Origin: Wuchereria bancrofti
Lineage: Eukaryota; Nematoda; Chromadorea; Rhabditida; Onchocercidae
Direction: 5' to 3'
Assembly: GCA_005281725.1 (NCBI GenBank)
Contig: SSBO01000003.1
Span: forward strand, 4,526,495-4,590,494
Length of the DNA: 64,000 bases
Of the stretch, positions 1 through 12,897 are shown one piece after another. The notes beneath the pieces are model-generated. The model did not search any database and was not told the DNA's origin. It saw only the letters and a program-made list of their open reading frames with translations. How positions within the stretch are numbered: the first letter of the stretch is position 1; each line of letters starts with the position of its first letter. The translations under genes were made by a program, and so were the position numbers.

Positions 1-3000
1 AAACCAAAGAAAGACATGGATTTGTTGCATACTCGCACAGGTGGTGCATATATCCCACCAGCTAAACTTAAAATGATGCAAGAGCAGATCAGTGATAAGA
101 ACAGTGAAATGTATCAAAGACTGAACTGGGAACGCTTGAAAAAACGGATTCATGGCCAAGTGCGTTTTTCATAAGTTTGACACGATTATGATATAATGAC
201 TTTTTATCGTCAGCATTTTTTTAGGTGAACAAAGCGAATACCAGTAATTTGCTTAATGTTATACGAGATTTGTTGCGTGAGAACGTCATTCGAGGAAGGT
301 GAAGGAATTTTTTTGAAAATTTACCTTTTCATATGCTTTTTTTTTTCAAAATTATGAATTTCGTGTGTATAGAAGAGTATGAGATATGGTGACTGATCTT
401 TCAGTTTTATTTTATCTTTGCTATAAATGTTAATTTTGATGTAATCAAACAACTGTGTAAATTCTTTACATTAATTTAAAAATACTTTATAAAATAATTT
501 CGTTTTGCTTGAAGATATGACATAAGTACTTTCAGAGGTTTGTTGGCACGATCAATAATCCAAGCACAATCATATTCACCAACATTCTCTAATGTATATG
601 CAGCAGTAGTTGCTGTTATTAATAGTCATTTTCCAAATATTGGGATGTTGATCATTCATCGATTGCTGATACAATTTAAGCGGTGTTATAAGCGAAATGA
701 CAAAGCTTCCACTGTTACAATATCCAAATTTATTGCTCATCTTATCAACCAGCAAGTGGTGAATATTCTTTTTCTATCTTATTTTTATCAACTGTTCGGA
801 TTTTATCAGCGTGAAAATCTTTACCAGTATTAAGTAAAGTATTGTGTTGACTTGCATAGCTCAATGCTTCCATTTTTTTTTTGTTTTAGTAATGTCATGA
901 ATAGCAATATGCATAATGCATAGCAAATTTGTATCTAGTGTGTTGCATTTTCCTGATCTACAGAAATTCTTGGTTGCAGATTCACGAAATCCTTGCATTG
1001 GAAATGATGATATTGATGCTTGAAAACCCAACTGATGATTCAGTAGAGGTCACAGTAGCGTTTTTGAAAGAATGCGGTGCTAAACTGTCTGAAATTTCTC
1101 CTCGTGGTTTAAATGGTAAATTTTATTCACGAATATTGTCCTTAGTTAAGCTTTATATTTCCAACTGAAGGTAGGATTTCCTCGTGGTTTTCTTTTCTAA
1201 AAAATGGAGTTTTCAGCAATCTTTGATCGGTTACGGAGCATTCTGAGTGATTCGGATATAGACAAAAGGATTCAGTACATGATCGAAGTTATTTTTCATA
1301 TCCGAAAAGATAAATTCCAGGTGCAATTTATGATTTTCAATTTATTTCATAAACTTACGAAATTATATGGCACTGTTATGAAGCAGTTCAGAATAATTTT
1401 TAGGGTTGAGGAAGTGATCACCTTTACTTTATTTATTGTGGTCTATATATATAATTGGAAAATCCTGGTAAAAATGACAAACATACGTCATTTAAAGGCA
1501 GTTGTAATTCGGAGATTCTTCGAACTGTTAGGCTGCCAGCTACCAGTTTTGTTTTTAAGGCTTATCCAGCACTGATTGATGATTTGGATTTGATAGAAGA
1601 AGACGATCAGATAACGCATACCGTCACGCTGGAGGATTCACTTGTTCCAGAAAATGAATTAAGTAAGCTCCAGTTATTAGCATTGACATTGATGACAGTG
1701 CTATTGTCACTTTTACCAATAATTCATACTTTAAATTTAGTAGTTTAGATTCGCTTTATTATTTCGCTTAATTTAATCCATTTTCTGTTTCAGACGTATT
1801 TAAATATGATCCTGAATTTGAAAAACATGAGGCAGAATACGAAGAAATTCGACGCGATGCAATTGGTTTGGCAGAAGGAGACTCGGATGAAGCGGAAGAA
1901 GGGGAAGAAACACCAGATGAAGAGACAACAGAAACTCAGCAAGGTTTCAAGAATTTTGTACTGGCACTATTTCTCGTGGTTTGTAATATTAAGTTTATTT
2001 TCTTTGGAACGAATCGGCTCTTAATTTCAAATTAATTTTGATTTAGAGGAGAAACAAAGTATGGTGATCATCGACAACACAGAGCAGAACTTGGTGGCAT
2101 TTCGGCGCAACATTTACTTGACAATTCAGTCTTCCCTCGACTTTCAGGAGGCAGCTCATAAATTACTTAAAATTGATTTGAAAAGTGGTCAAGATGTTAG
2201 TTTTTACTCCTACATTAACTTCGTCATGATATAATTCGTAGCAAAAGGTACTGATTTTTTTATTACTTAGGTGGAACTTTGCAATATGATTGTGGATTGC
2301 TGTGCTCAGCAAAGAACCTACGAAAAATTTTATGGTTTACTCGCGGAGCGATTTTGTCGGCTTCGCAAGGAATTTCAAGAAGCTTTCGAACGGATTGCTC
2401 GCGATACTTACAATACGATACATCGATTTGAGTATAACAAACTTCGCAATATGGCCTGCTTAGTGGCTCATCTTCTTTCAACCGATGCTATTTCATGGGA
2501 TGTAAGTTTCTGCGTAAATAATTGCATTATTCTATAAAAAGAAATCCCTTTGTTGTTTGTTTTTTGTTTTCAAAAATTGAAAAGGAAACAGCTTGTTTTA
2601 CAGATTTTTTTTTCAGACATCAACTGATGGACTGGCTTCTGTATTTCAAGCTTATCGCTTATAAAGTTTCTTTATTTTTATTCTAGATCTTGGACCAGAT
2701 ATCATTAAATGAGGAGGACACAACTTCTTCTGGACGAATATACATTAAAATAGTGTTCCAAGAACTTGCCGAATTTTTAGGCGTGGAAAATTTGTTGCAA
2801 AGAATTCGCGACCCGTAGGTTATTCCCTCGATCCATAGGCTATTATTTAAGATATTCCAAAATAGTTTCTTTAATAACATCTCATTTTTTCTTTTTTAAA
2901 CTATTGTCTTTTTCCCACAAAATTTCTTTCATAACAATGAATATTATCAATCTGACGGTGAGTTTTATATGTATTTTAGTACATGGATATTTTAGGACAA

Positions 3001-4210
3001 TGCAGTCTTCCTTCGACAAAATATTCCCTCGTGATAATCCGAATAATACACGTTTTTCGATCAATTTCTTTACCACGATAGGTCTCGGATATCTTACGTG
3101 AGTGAATTTTTGATTTAAAGAAATGCAATATTTTAAGTATTTCAAGCAAGACCTTTGATTTTAATATTTTTTTTTTCATTTTTTATATCACAGTGATAAC
3201 CATATTATGTTATGGTGCATAATTTCTTCATTTTTTTGTTGCTTGAGTGTTATTTCATGAACCAAAAGGTTCGAACATAGTTTATGGCCATTTTAATGGA
3301 TAATGAATGAACAGCAGTTATATTCCAAAACAATGCGTCTTTTCCTTTTTTCGTTATTGCTTCTTTTAGAGTCGATCTAAGATTGCATTTGAATCAAGCT
3401 CGAAAAAAAGCTCAAGCAAAAGAAGAAATTTCGTCGTCTTCAGAAAACTCATCAAGTGACTCAGATTCGGATGAAAGTGGTAGTGACTCGATCTCCAGCA
3501 CATGTTAGTTCTCGGAATTTGTTTTTTAGTTAGCAATTCTTCCACTCTCTCTTACCAATATTCTTTTTGAAGAAGGGATAATTACACCAGATTTTTTAGC
3601 TTCATCAGAGACCAGTGGCAGCAGTGATAATGAAAAATCGAAACATAAAGTGAAAGTCCTACAAAAGAGCGAACAGACGAAGAAAATACCAAAAATTGCC
3701 GGAAAAAAAAATCATTTATCGAAAAATATTGGTCGGGAGAATGGAAGTGATTGGCAAAATGGATCTCATGATAGAGTAAGCAAAGTAGTAAGTGAGAAAC
3801 GAAGAAATGACGGAGAAAAAATGAAAATACGAAGTTATGACAGGAAAATGGGAAGCAAACATGAAGAGAAACGAACCGATAATGAAGGAAATGGATCAAA
3901 TGGACAGAAGCACAATAGATTCATTATGAGAAGAGAGGACAGCGAGGAACAGCGGAATAAGAGAAAAAAGCATGGTAGAAGTAGACGGGGAGAGGACGAG
4001 ATGAAAGGACGTAAATGTGATAAGAGAAAAAGACGAAGAAGTGATTCAAGCGATTTGGAAAATAGAGGAAAAGATACAAATAATGAGGAAGTGGATCAGG
4101 ATAATCGTGAAGGCAGCAGAGCGAGAAAAAGCAGAGGAGAGCAGCGTAAAGGGAAACAGGAAGTTGCTGAAGTGATTAAACATAAAAGTAAATATCGGAA
4201 ACATGACTAA
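1..4210 (+). CDS. CWC22: Pre-mRNA splicing factor CWC22 (LET-858-like), 5' partial
   Basis: CWC22 is a spliceosome component that binds eIF4A3 and helps deposit the exon junction complex; it acts in the nucleus. Exons read in phase: 1-159, 225-298, 536-758, 980-1115, 1217-1320, 1560-1662, 1794-1943, 2047-2195, 2271-2501, 2687-2814, 2996-3097, 3370-3503, 3600-4210 (TAA), giving 767 visible residues. The frame is open at base 1, so the N terminus lies outside the window. Family landmarks seen are [36 protein letters not shown] and [12 protein letters not shown] in the MIF4G domain (roughly visible residues 50-260). The MA3 domain (about 330-445) has [21 protein letters not shown] and [11 protein letters not shown], followed by [11 protein letters not shown] and NFFTTIGLG. 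The final exon encodes a long Lys/Arg/Ser/Glu-rich tail, as in animal CWC22. All intron phases match, so family identity is near certain; exact splice sites are inferred. Confidence 0.95.
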
Positions 4211-4510
4211 TTTCAAGTTCTTCTGAAGATTATTTAATATTTACTGATGATATGCTTACGTGGTGCCACGCATTACGTGGTATCTCTGATTTATCAGCTT
4301 CAATTTTTGACCAAAAATTTTGTAGGTGAAAGGTTCGAAATTGTGGGTAGGAAATGTGCGATTTGTTTCCGACTGAAATGATAACTATATCATGATATTT
4401 ATGTTACTGTATTGTATGGATATGTTTCAGATTTTTGTTTCCATGTTATTTTTACTCTTCAAATTACTGTATAAATTTCATCAAATAAGTTACGATAATA
4501 ACATTGCGGG

Positions 4511-4591
4511 AATATAATAATAGTAATAATTAATAATAACAAATAATAATAATACTTAATAGTAATGATAACAATAATAATAAATAATAAA
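4511..4591. repeat. AAT/TAA-rich simple repeat
   Basis: Imperfect run of AAT/TAA trinucleotides with occasional G and C interruptions, in the 3' flank of CWC22. Confidence 0.8.
4579..4591 (+). terminator. Possible poly(A) signals for CWC22
   Basis: Two overlapping AATAAA hexamers lie about 370 bases after the CWC22 stop. They sit inside an AAT/TAA-rich simple repeat, so they may be accidental. Confidence 0.3.
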
Positions 4592-5088
4592 CATATGTAG
4601 CAAGTTCATTGTGAATTGCATTAAATTTTATTAGGAGAGTTTTCTGCGACACGTAGACTACGAAAATCTTATATTGTTTCCAAAGCATGCTAAATCTTAG
4701 CCGGATGCTCTACATTATATTAACTATCCAACTTTTGGATCATGAAAGTGTATTTAAATTATTATGATAACCTCTCACGAGTTGTCAGTCACTGCTTGAA
4801 GTATATTGCGAATTTTGAATAATCGCCGCCGATCTTGCGCGTAGAAATTTTGAAGACTTATAAATATCATGATAGGAGATAGTAGATTCATTTTTATTTA
4901 AAGAGTTCGCAAGGGCGGCTTTTGTCACTGTTTCTGTTCGCAGTAATGGCAGGTATGGTAGCTGCTTGAAAAGGAATTGATATATGTCAATTTCAGTCAA
5001 CAACTGCAGATGTGAACTTCAAAGTGTGCAAAGTTGTCTGGAAAGTATAATAAGGGGAGGGAGTTTGGCTAATTCCACATATTGTTAG

Positions 5089-8000
5089 TTTCGCTGGAAC
5101 ATTATGGTCAGCACATAGAGATCCAGATAGAAGCCTTTCTTTCCTCCATTGCAATAATTATTTATTCTCCTCGGATCTCGTTCAAGGTAAAATATCAGTA
5201 TTTTGCCCTCAGTGCATAGTAAATTATTCAGATGTGCAAATCTTAGATAAGAGAGGAGATACCGCCAAAGAATCGAGGAAACAACAGCGAAAGGAATTAG
5301 AAGATCAACACTGGTATCATGGTTTACTGTCCAGAGAAGACATCGAGTCAGGCTTTTTAAATTTATGGAAACATTTGCGGTATAACTGTGATTTAACTCA
5401 TTTATAGTGCTTTATATTATACCCATTTATGAACATGTGGCATTCAATGAATTCAATAATTAATGAATATAATTAAATTCAATGGATATATAATTAAATA
5501 GATGAATACAAATGAACCTTTTGCTTTTGCTGTATTTAGAAGATAAGACTGCTGACAAAGACCAAACTGTTCGAATTATCAACAACCTAATTAACAGATA
5601 ATTATTATATATGAGAATTAGACTTTTAAAGACATACATTGCATCCTTTTGGGTTACGAATTCAATTTGAGGAAGCTGCTGGTTAAGAATGGCGACTTTT
5701 TGGTGCGTGTAACGGACAATCAAGGAGTACATCAAATCGTTCTCAGTATACATGTCGGTGAAAGAAATATTCATCTAACTATTGCTGTGTTGGTTTCATC
5801 TAATATCACGCTTTTATGTTTAGGAATTTCCAAATATTCACAAAATTTCCCATAACTAGTCATTCATTATTTGTATGAGTCTCCTGTGCGCGTACTCTAT
5901 CATAATGAAATATTTTGTAGGACGGAAGATGGCCATTTTCAACTGTCAGTACTACGAAGGGGGCGAAGGTTTCCGTCGATTTACGACTTGGTCCAATATT
6001 ACAAGGTTGTTTTTTGAAAATGAATATCTAAAGTACTAATTCTTGATGTTTTCGAATCAATGTACCAGCGAAATTCGCTTTCAGACGCATAAAATCAAGA
6101 TAAAAGATGCAAGCGGCAAAGATATTCGTCTTGGAGATGGAGTACCCAAGCCTAAATGGCTTGTTAAACATGAAGCGATCAATTACGACAAAAATAAAGT
6201 ATGTCATTTAAATGTTGAAAACATTTGACCTAAGAGTGGTTTCCGTCCACATCGTTATTTAAATTTGATCATGTCACGAATCATTTCTTGATATCTTCAA
6301 AACTCAGCATTTTTTATTTGGTACCATCAGCTACCAATTACTGACGAAGGTTAGATATGTCAGGCCTCAAGAAATGTTATAATGCGTTACGATATATAAG
6401 GACATTAAAAGATTATGCCAATATGAGGCAATTAGAGTAGAACCCCAAAAAATGGTCCCAGTGAAAATTAAGTGATAAACTGTGTTCTTAGCAACAGAGA
6501 TTTTCAGTTGCCACTTGGTTCAGGAAATTTTGCGGATGTCTATCTTGGCACATTTACTTGCGAGAAAGACGGCAATAAGCAAATTATTCCAGTGGCAATC
6601 AAGGTCAAATCAATATACCTTGTCTATTTTTAACCAGACATTCTTCTATCATTTTAATGTTTGCTTTTAATTTTTTGAACTTTAATTAATAACTTTAATT
6701 TAAAAAAAAATTACTTTATAGATTATAAAGCCTGAAAAAGGTGGTGGACGCGAAGCGAAGCAATCAATGATAAGGGAAGGCAAAATTATGAGTTTTTACA
6801 ATCATGAAAACGTTGTTCAGGTTAGCATATTTTTCTTTAGAAATAAAACATTTGAAGCAGTAAATGCAGCATATTGCAGTTCTATGGAGTTGCATGCGAT
6901 CGACCACCAATAGCCATTGTGATGGAGTACTGTCCTGGTGGTAGTTTGGAAAATCATCTCAAAAAGCAAAAGGAAAATATCGTCGTCGGCGAACGAATTG
7001 AATATTGTTTAGAGGTTGCACGAATTCTTTTTTTTTCTTTTCTAAATAAAAGAAATATAGAGTACTAGCTTGAATTTGACTTAAAATTAAGGAGATTTTA
7101 GAAATTTCGAAGGATTTGAAGTAAGGCTTCATCAATTCTAAAGTAAATTTGCAGGCAGCACTTGGCATGCGGTATTTGCACATGCAGGGTTGTCTCCACC
7201 GTGATCTTGCTGCGCGTAATTGTCTTATTTCAATGACCGGTTTGGTGAAAATTTCAGATTTCGGTTTAAGTAAAACAGACACACTTGATAGAGAGAATGG
7301 TATTGAATTGAACGGTATTCCAGTAAGGTTAGATTTATCAAAAATTCTTTTAAGTATTTATATACAATGTCTATTATTATTGTTATTATTTAATTCCAAT
7401 CTTAATGCCGAATGACTTGATGTTCAATGAAAATTCCATACAGAAAAACAGATGCGAAAAAATAATCAGCGAAGAGTATTTTATCACTTGCTTCAAAATT
7501 CAAACATCAGCATCGTCAACTTGTATTCTCATGTTTAGGTGGATGGCACCAGAAACGCTCGTAAAAAATCCTCAATTCTCGAAGAAGAGTGATGTATGGT
7601 CATTTGGGGTTCTATTATATGAGGTTTGACGCTAATTGTCAACTGCAAGCTTTGTAAATTCTTTTTTTTTCTTCTTTTCATTAACTTTTCATAAGTTCTA
7701 TCTATCATTTTTAGATGATGGTTTCCATAAAATCATTTAAATTTCATATATTATATATCACTTAAGATTTTCAACTTGGGCATAAAGCCATGGCCAGATG
7801 ATGAAAATAAAAGGATAGCTACAAATATTCGGCATATTCGAATGCCAGAAATGCCGCCAATAACACCAGCATCAATTAAAGCTTTAGTTTCAACTATATG
7901 GTTCAATTTTTCAATGATTTTCTCAAATTTCTCATTAAAACTCATATTATCGCTTCTTGTGAGATACTCCAAACATACATTTCTATTATCGTTTTCCACA

Positions 8001-8525
8001 TTTCATTTCTCGGTCATAATGCCTCTCGTTCAACTAATCATTGATTTAAAAAAGTTTCTTGACTATCTCATAGAGTTATTACTGCTTTGTATTGCTCTTT
8101 TTCAATCATTTTAGGGTAAAAAGTGTAGATAATAGACCAAATTTCAAAATTATATGCAAGAAATTGCATGATATGCAAAAGGGTGATCTAAAGCCACCAC
8201 CAGTTGCCGAATGTGCAGTAAATCGTATACCTAATGTGAAACGAATGGGATATATCAAAATAGATGTTAGTTCTTAATTTTTCATATGTTAAGATATAGG
8301 CATTTAAAATTTAGCAGTATTCGAAATTTAATAATTGAATCAGATTCTTTGAATTTATTGCAGCAAATCTTGGACGAAACAACAGAGGAAGCAGAACCTG
8401 TAGAAACGCCCACAATGACTACTGATGAAACTACCGAGGGAGGAAGAAGAGTGCGTAGAAGATCGATAAATACGAAGTCATTTTTTGAAAACCCTGTTCA
8501 GTGTCTTTTAGACTTCGAAAAGTAA
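5089..8525 (+). CDS. SH2-domain non-receptor tyrosine kinase (Fes/Fer-like, nematode group)
   Basis: Cytoplasmic protein-tyrosine kinase with an N-terminal SH2 domain and a C-terminal kinase domain. Exons in phase: 5089-5186 (candidate), 5232-5346, 5672-5753 (end uncertain), 5880-6005 (start uncertain), 6085-6198, 6508-6603, 6722-6820, 6880-7014, 7155-7327, 7539-7623, 7767-7900, 8115-8265, 8364-8525 (TAA). SH2 marks are [19 protein letters not shown] (phosphotyrosine-binding Arg), HFQLSVL and [10 protein letters not shown]. Kinase marks are [11 protein letters not shown] (glycine loop), [13 protein letters not shown] (hinge), HRDLAARNC (catalytic loop), [23 protein letters not shown] and RPNF. 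No F-BAR domain is visible, as in the short worm Fer-like kinases. The activation loop has no tyrosine (see findings). The tail is acidic, then basic. No start ATG was located. The SH2 middle (5753-5921) is the weak part of the model. Confidence 0.92.
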
Positions 8526-8530
8526 ATAAA
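8525..8530 (+). terminator. Poly(A) signal of the tyrosine kinase
   Basis: AATAAA overlaps the last base of the TAA stop codon; another AATAAA lies about 30 bases downstream. Very short 3' UTRs are common in nematodes. Confidence 0.45.
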
Positions 8531-9337
8531 ACTAGTTCTTAAATTCCAAGAAAAATAAAAGAGACTAAATCATTCTAATACTAAAAACCAGTTGCAAATT
8601 TTGAAATGTGTGTGAGCAAAATTGCAGGTAATATTCCTGAAGCTTATGTATGGTACGATTACATTGCACAGAAAAATGCTATATAAGACATATCACATTG
8701 CGCATATTCACGTTTTGATAATAGAAATAAGTTATTCTTACCCGTTTTCATGATTCGTTCCGGTGATATTAATAAACATATTGAAAATTAATTGTATTTT
8801 TAACAGTTTTAATTGCTATTATTAATTATATCTCTGCGATTTACTTTCTCAAGATGACTGTATTGAGGTCAGTAAAGACAACAAATTAGATGTAATTTTT
8901 AAATAACATAATGTAATTAAGACGAATAATAAATTGAGGTAGTAAAACAATTAAATATAATTAAAATGTAACATTTTTAATGTAATTTCTGACATAACAT
9001 TTTTTCCATACTTTTTCTCTCAATGTCTTTCCACATTTTCTCTTAAGATATTTTCAAACAACACTTTACTTGGCACTGGAAAAAAGACTAAAAAATATAT
9101 GCGTCGAGTATCAATATAACTAATCAATAATGATAAGTGATGAGTAAGTAGTTCAAGAAACTTTGTGCTTACTGCATATTATGGTTAACAATTCAGGATT
9201 GTGCAAGGAAAATCAAGTTTAAAAAGTCGGGAAATTTCGTCAAAAAAATTAATTAACCAGCAGATGGTAAAAATATAAGAAGACCTAAGCACGATATCTA
9301 AATGAAAGTTAAAGTATAGTATAAATGCTTTTGAATG

Positions 9338-9390
9338 ATGAAAGTAAACTTTTACATACGATTAACTAACGTGAATTATGCGATCTGAAT
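9338..9390 (+). repeat. Dispersed direct repeat, copy 1
   Basis: About 50 bases beginning GATGAAAGTAAACTT, followed by TACATAC, CTAAC, GAATTAT and a TCTGA end; the same word order recurs at 9707 with small indels. Confidence 0.55.
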
Positions 9391-9706
9391 CGAGAAAGTA
9401 ATCCATTCATGTTTGATGAATAATCTTAAGATGATCTAAGCCAAATTTCGGGATTGTGTCATTCTATGTATTTATTATTAAAAGACTTCCTAATTTAAAA
9501 TTTATTTGAAACTTGATATTTGAAGTCAAAATTTTCAATACTTTGAATAAATTCCGGATATATGCATTATCAGTGACTTGAGTTGAAATCCTCTAGTTGT
9601 ACGTCATGCCAAAATGGTCAAAGGCTTTGATGCCAAAATAACGTAAGCACAAACATAAAAGGAGAAACCTTTCAATCTTACTTTTGACTGGTCCATGAAT
9701 CAGTAA

Positions 9707-9752
9707 ATGAAAGTAAACTTCTACATACAACTAACACGAATTATACCGTCTG
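9707..9752 (+). repeat. Dispersed direct repeat, copy 2
   Basis: Diverged second copy of the 9338 repeat: ATGAAAGTAAACTTCTACAT, then CTAAC, GAATTAT and GTCTGAG. The spacing of 369 bases suggests an old local duplication or remnants of a small element. Confidence 0.55.
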
Positions 9753-12700
9753 AGGCATCAGAAGGCTAACAGGAAGTAAAAATCGGAAAAACTTGCTTCT
9801 CACTCGTTTTAGCATTGACTCTTTCATGTCACTTAAGTGATATTATCCCAATGTACAGAATTTTTTTATGTCACGACCGCTGCAATCCAGAAAAAAACAA
9901 TTGATAAAACACTTAGAAAACCAGATAATAGCCTTTCCTGAGAAATTTTAAAAACACGCTAGTACTTAACTGAAATAATAACTTCATCACTACGTATTTT
10001 TAATCGAATTTTCAATAGGCCACAACGCAGAACTCTGGATCCGCTAATTAATAATGCTTATATTTTCACAGGTTTGTGATATTTCTTGTCAAGTTTTTGA
10101 AGTTCCTATTCGTTTTAGATTGACACGATAGTTCTGACTTGGTAATACATTTAACTTTTCAGCAGTGTTCATGTAATTACTAGAAAGGTACTGAAAAAAC
10201 TCTTAGATCTCATTTGAAGTCCTGCTTGCAATTATGCATCGATGCTTTGAACAAAAAGTAAAAGAATCTAAGGCTAAAACAGCATGAAAAAAGCGGGGTT
10301 ACAAATTGATATATCGTACAAGATTGCAATTACCCAGCTAAGTCACTGAATCCTTGACTATTTGTGTATCAGCTTTCTATAGAAACTCAATTATTTTTAT
10401 TACTGATTTAGATTCAATTCATCAACTGCATTATCACAATAAAGGACAAACACCGTGCGTTACACGAGACTTTATTTCGTTATTTTTAAACTAAATTTCA
10501 GTCAGCTTATTCTTGTATAACCTCGAAATTACTATGCACAGCTCTAGTAATACAGATATTTCAAACTTTCACGAACATAACAGATAACTTTTAAGAACCT
10601 CAGAACTTCTCCTTTTGGAAATTATACATGACGTGAAAATATATCAATATTAATCTTCGTCAGAAAATTCTTTTCACTTTTATAACACTGAATTCAAAAA
10701 TCAATTGAATTGATGCATCCGTGTATTAACCACAGTTCATTCTCATGAAATACTAAAAACTGAATGAAAGGCATAAAAACATAAGTGAAGGGAAAAATGA
10801 AACAGCATTACTAGTGTGTACCGCGCGTAACAGATAACTGTTAATACCGAATAAGATTTAGAATATTCAGGAAGAATCTCGTCCAGAAAGAATTAACAAG
10901 ATGATAAGCAAGTATCACCTTTTTATTTATGAAACATGAAAGAAAAAATTTTCCCTGATTAAAATAAAAATCTAACAGCAATTTATCTCGGGAACTAATT
11001 CAAAACCTGAACTAAATCGATTTCTTTTCTATGCAATAAAAATAGAGAATTATACGATGTTAAAAAAAAAAAAACCAAATCGATCATAGGGTATTTCTTT
11101 ACTTAGAAGTTTCTTTAGTGTTTAAAGGTGAATGCAAACAAAAGGAACATACAAGCCTATACATATGAAAGAATAGAAATAGAAAAGATTAAACTTAACA
11201 TGAGCTAGGAAGAATTACAATAATGAAACAGTAACTCATATCAAGCACTGATAAAAAGTAATGTGAAACTATATTTTTTATACGAATGAATGCATTTTGA
11301 TATGTAAAGACAACAACACTCAAAGTAATTGATAATCTTCATATATCATTATACATTTCATATATAATGATATGCAGGTTCTGTTCTTTAACGATATTTT
11401 CAAGTATCACAAAAAATTAGCGACGATATCCAAAAGAAATTTTCTCTGGATCAGTGAATAAACAAAAAAACCATAGAAAAGAGTTTAATAAAAATGAAAG
11501 AAAACCTCGATTATAAAAAATAGCATTTGTAGAAATCAGCGTCCCACACACAATATTAATGACTCGCAAATTACAATCAACAAATATTTGTAATTCGAAG
11601 ATTGCACCTATATTTGACAATACCAGCAAATCTACTAGACTCACTATAGCAGACAGTAGCATACAGTGAAGGGGAGTTTATTTTTATTACGCTGTACACA
11701 ATAATTCCCGATAAAGACTTCTTGGATAACAGTGCTAATCTGTAATTGATGGTAGAAAAAATTAAAGTCAAGCTAAGGCTATATTTCGAACTTGCTATTT
11801 GAACTAGCTTTTGGGATAATGAACTAAAATTTTGATTTACATGCATAAGTGAACTTGATCAGTTATATGACTTCAGAAATAAAAATCGTGCATGTTCAGT
11901 TGTCAGCGTTATTTATACGACTATCCAATCCTGCGGCAGTGACTGCATCGTTTGTGAACTGTACATGGGATGAAACACAGGAAAAGTAAACCAACAGGAA
12001 ATGTACATACTGCTAACAGTACCAGACAGATTAAACAAAACAAATCTGTCTGTCCAGAGATAACTCCAACCTGAAAAATAATAGTCAAAAGTGTGAAGAA
12101 ATAAAATCCAAGTATATTTTCACAGAATCAAATTCAATCAATCGACAGTAATGAAAAGGAAGTTTCGAAAAGCAATGTAAAACCCAAACAACAAAGTACA
12201 TTTAAAAAAGAAAAGAAAAATTCAATGCAAACTCATACTGAATATTAAATAGGAAAAGAAGACTAGTATTAAATAATGGCATTTTTATGCTCAGTAAACT
12301 GCGATATGCGAAGCAGAGGTGTCCCAATGAATAAATAGCAGGTCAAGTCAGATAACGATAACTATGATGGAAGAACGAAATTTACGGGGAAAACATTGAA
12401 CTTACTCTACAGTACGCGCAATGTCCTGCACGTGGTACTGCTACTGGAGAAGGTTGTGTCGACACAGAAGCTGAAAGACTGATTAATAAATGTAAGGTTA
12501 AGTGAAGGTGAAAATGCTTCATACCTTCCTGCCTGACACAGGAAACTGAAACCTATTTGTTTACCCGTTTTATACATATAAAATGTCCATCGAACATATA
12601 TAATGCTCAATAAATCGGGAACATTTAGTACCCCATATAAGTCTTCCAAATTGTCGAAATGTGATTTTTATTTCCTAATCTGTTCATATAAGTGATATCA

Positions 12701-12837
12701 ATTTGACTTCAACTCACTTTATCCAATGTAACTTCTGCTTTACATATTTTAAATTGTGCGAAACAAAAGGACTTTAGAGATAGGATTTTCTTGGTAGAAA
12801 TGAAATTGAGCAAAACCAGGATAAAAAGAATTTTGTA

Positions 12838-12843
12838 TTTATT
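12838..12843 (-). terminator. Poly(A) signal of the proline-rich gene
   Basis: TTTATT on the plus strand (AATAAA on the minus strand), about 55 bases downstream of the TAA at 12898. Confidence 0.5.
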
Positions 12844-12897
12844 TCGTCCAAATGTGCATATCCGAGAGATAGCTAAAAAATTAAACATAATTTTAAA

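Larger units (their letters stand above)
4211..5088. other. Spacer between CWC22 and the tyrosine kinase
   Basis: Contains the CWC22 3' UTR and the AAT repeat. A 72-codon minus-strand open frame at 4785-5003 has no ATG start, no splice context and no recognisable motif, so it is not called. The kinase start codon and promoter must lie in or near this stretch, but I could not place them. Confidence 0.5.
8531..12837. other. AT-rich intergenic region, no gene seen
   Basis: About 4.3 kb between the plus-strand kinase and the minus-strand proline-rich gene. Open frames on both strands are short (at most 89 codons, at 11577-11846 minus), AT-driven and without splice or domain support. The only structure noted is a pair of diverged direct repeats at 9338 and 9707. 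Confidence 0.6.

Noticed and set aside
8935..8944. TGAGGTAGTA, the first ten bases of let-7
   Set aside because: The next bases do not continue let-7 and no complementary arm forms a hairpin nearby; a chance match in AT-rich DNA.
12407..12649. Minus-strand 80-codon frame just past the proline-rich gene
   Set aside because: It lies beyond that gene's stop and AATAAA, is hydrophobic and AT-driven, and shows no domain.
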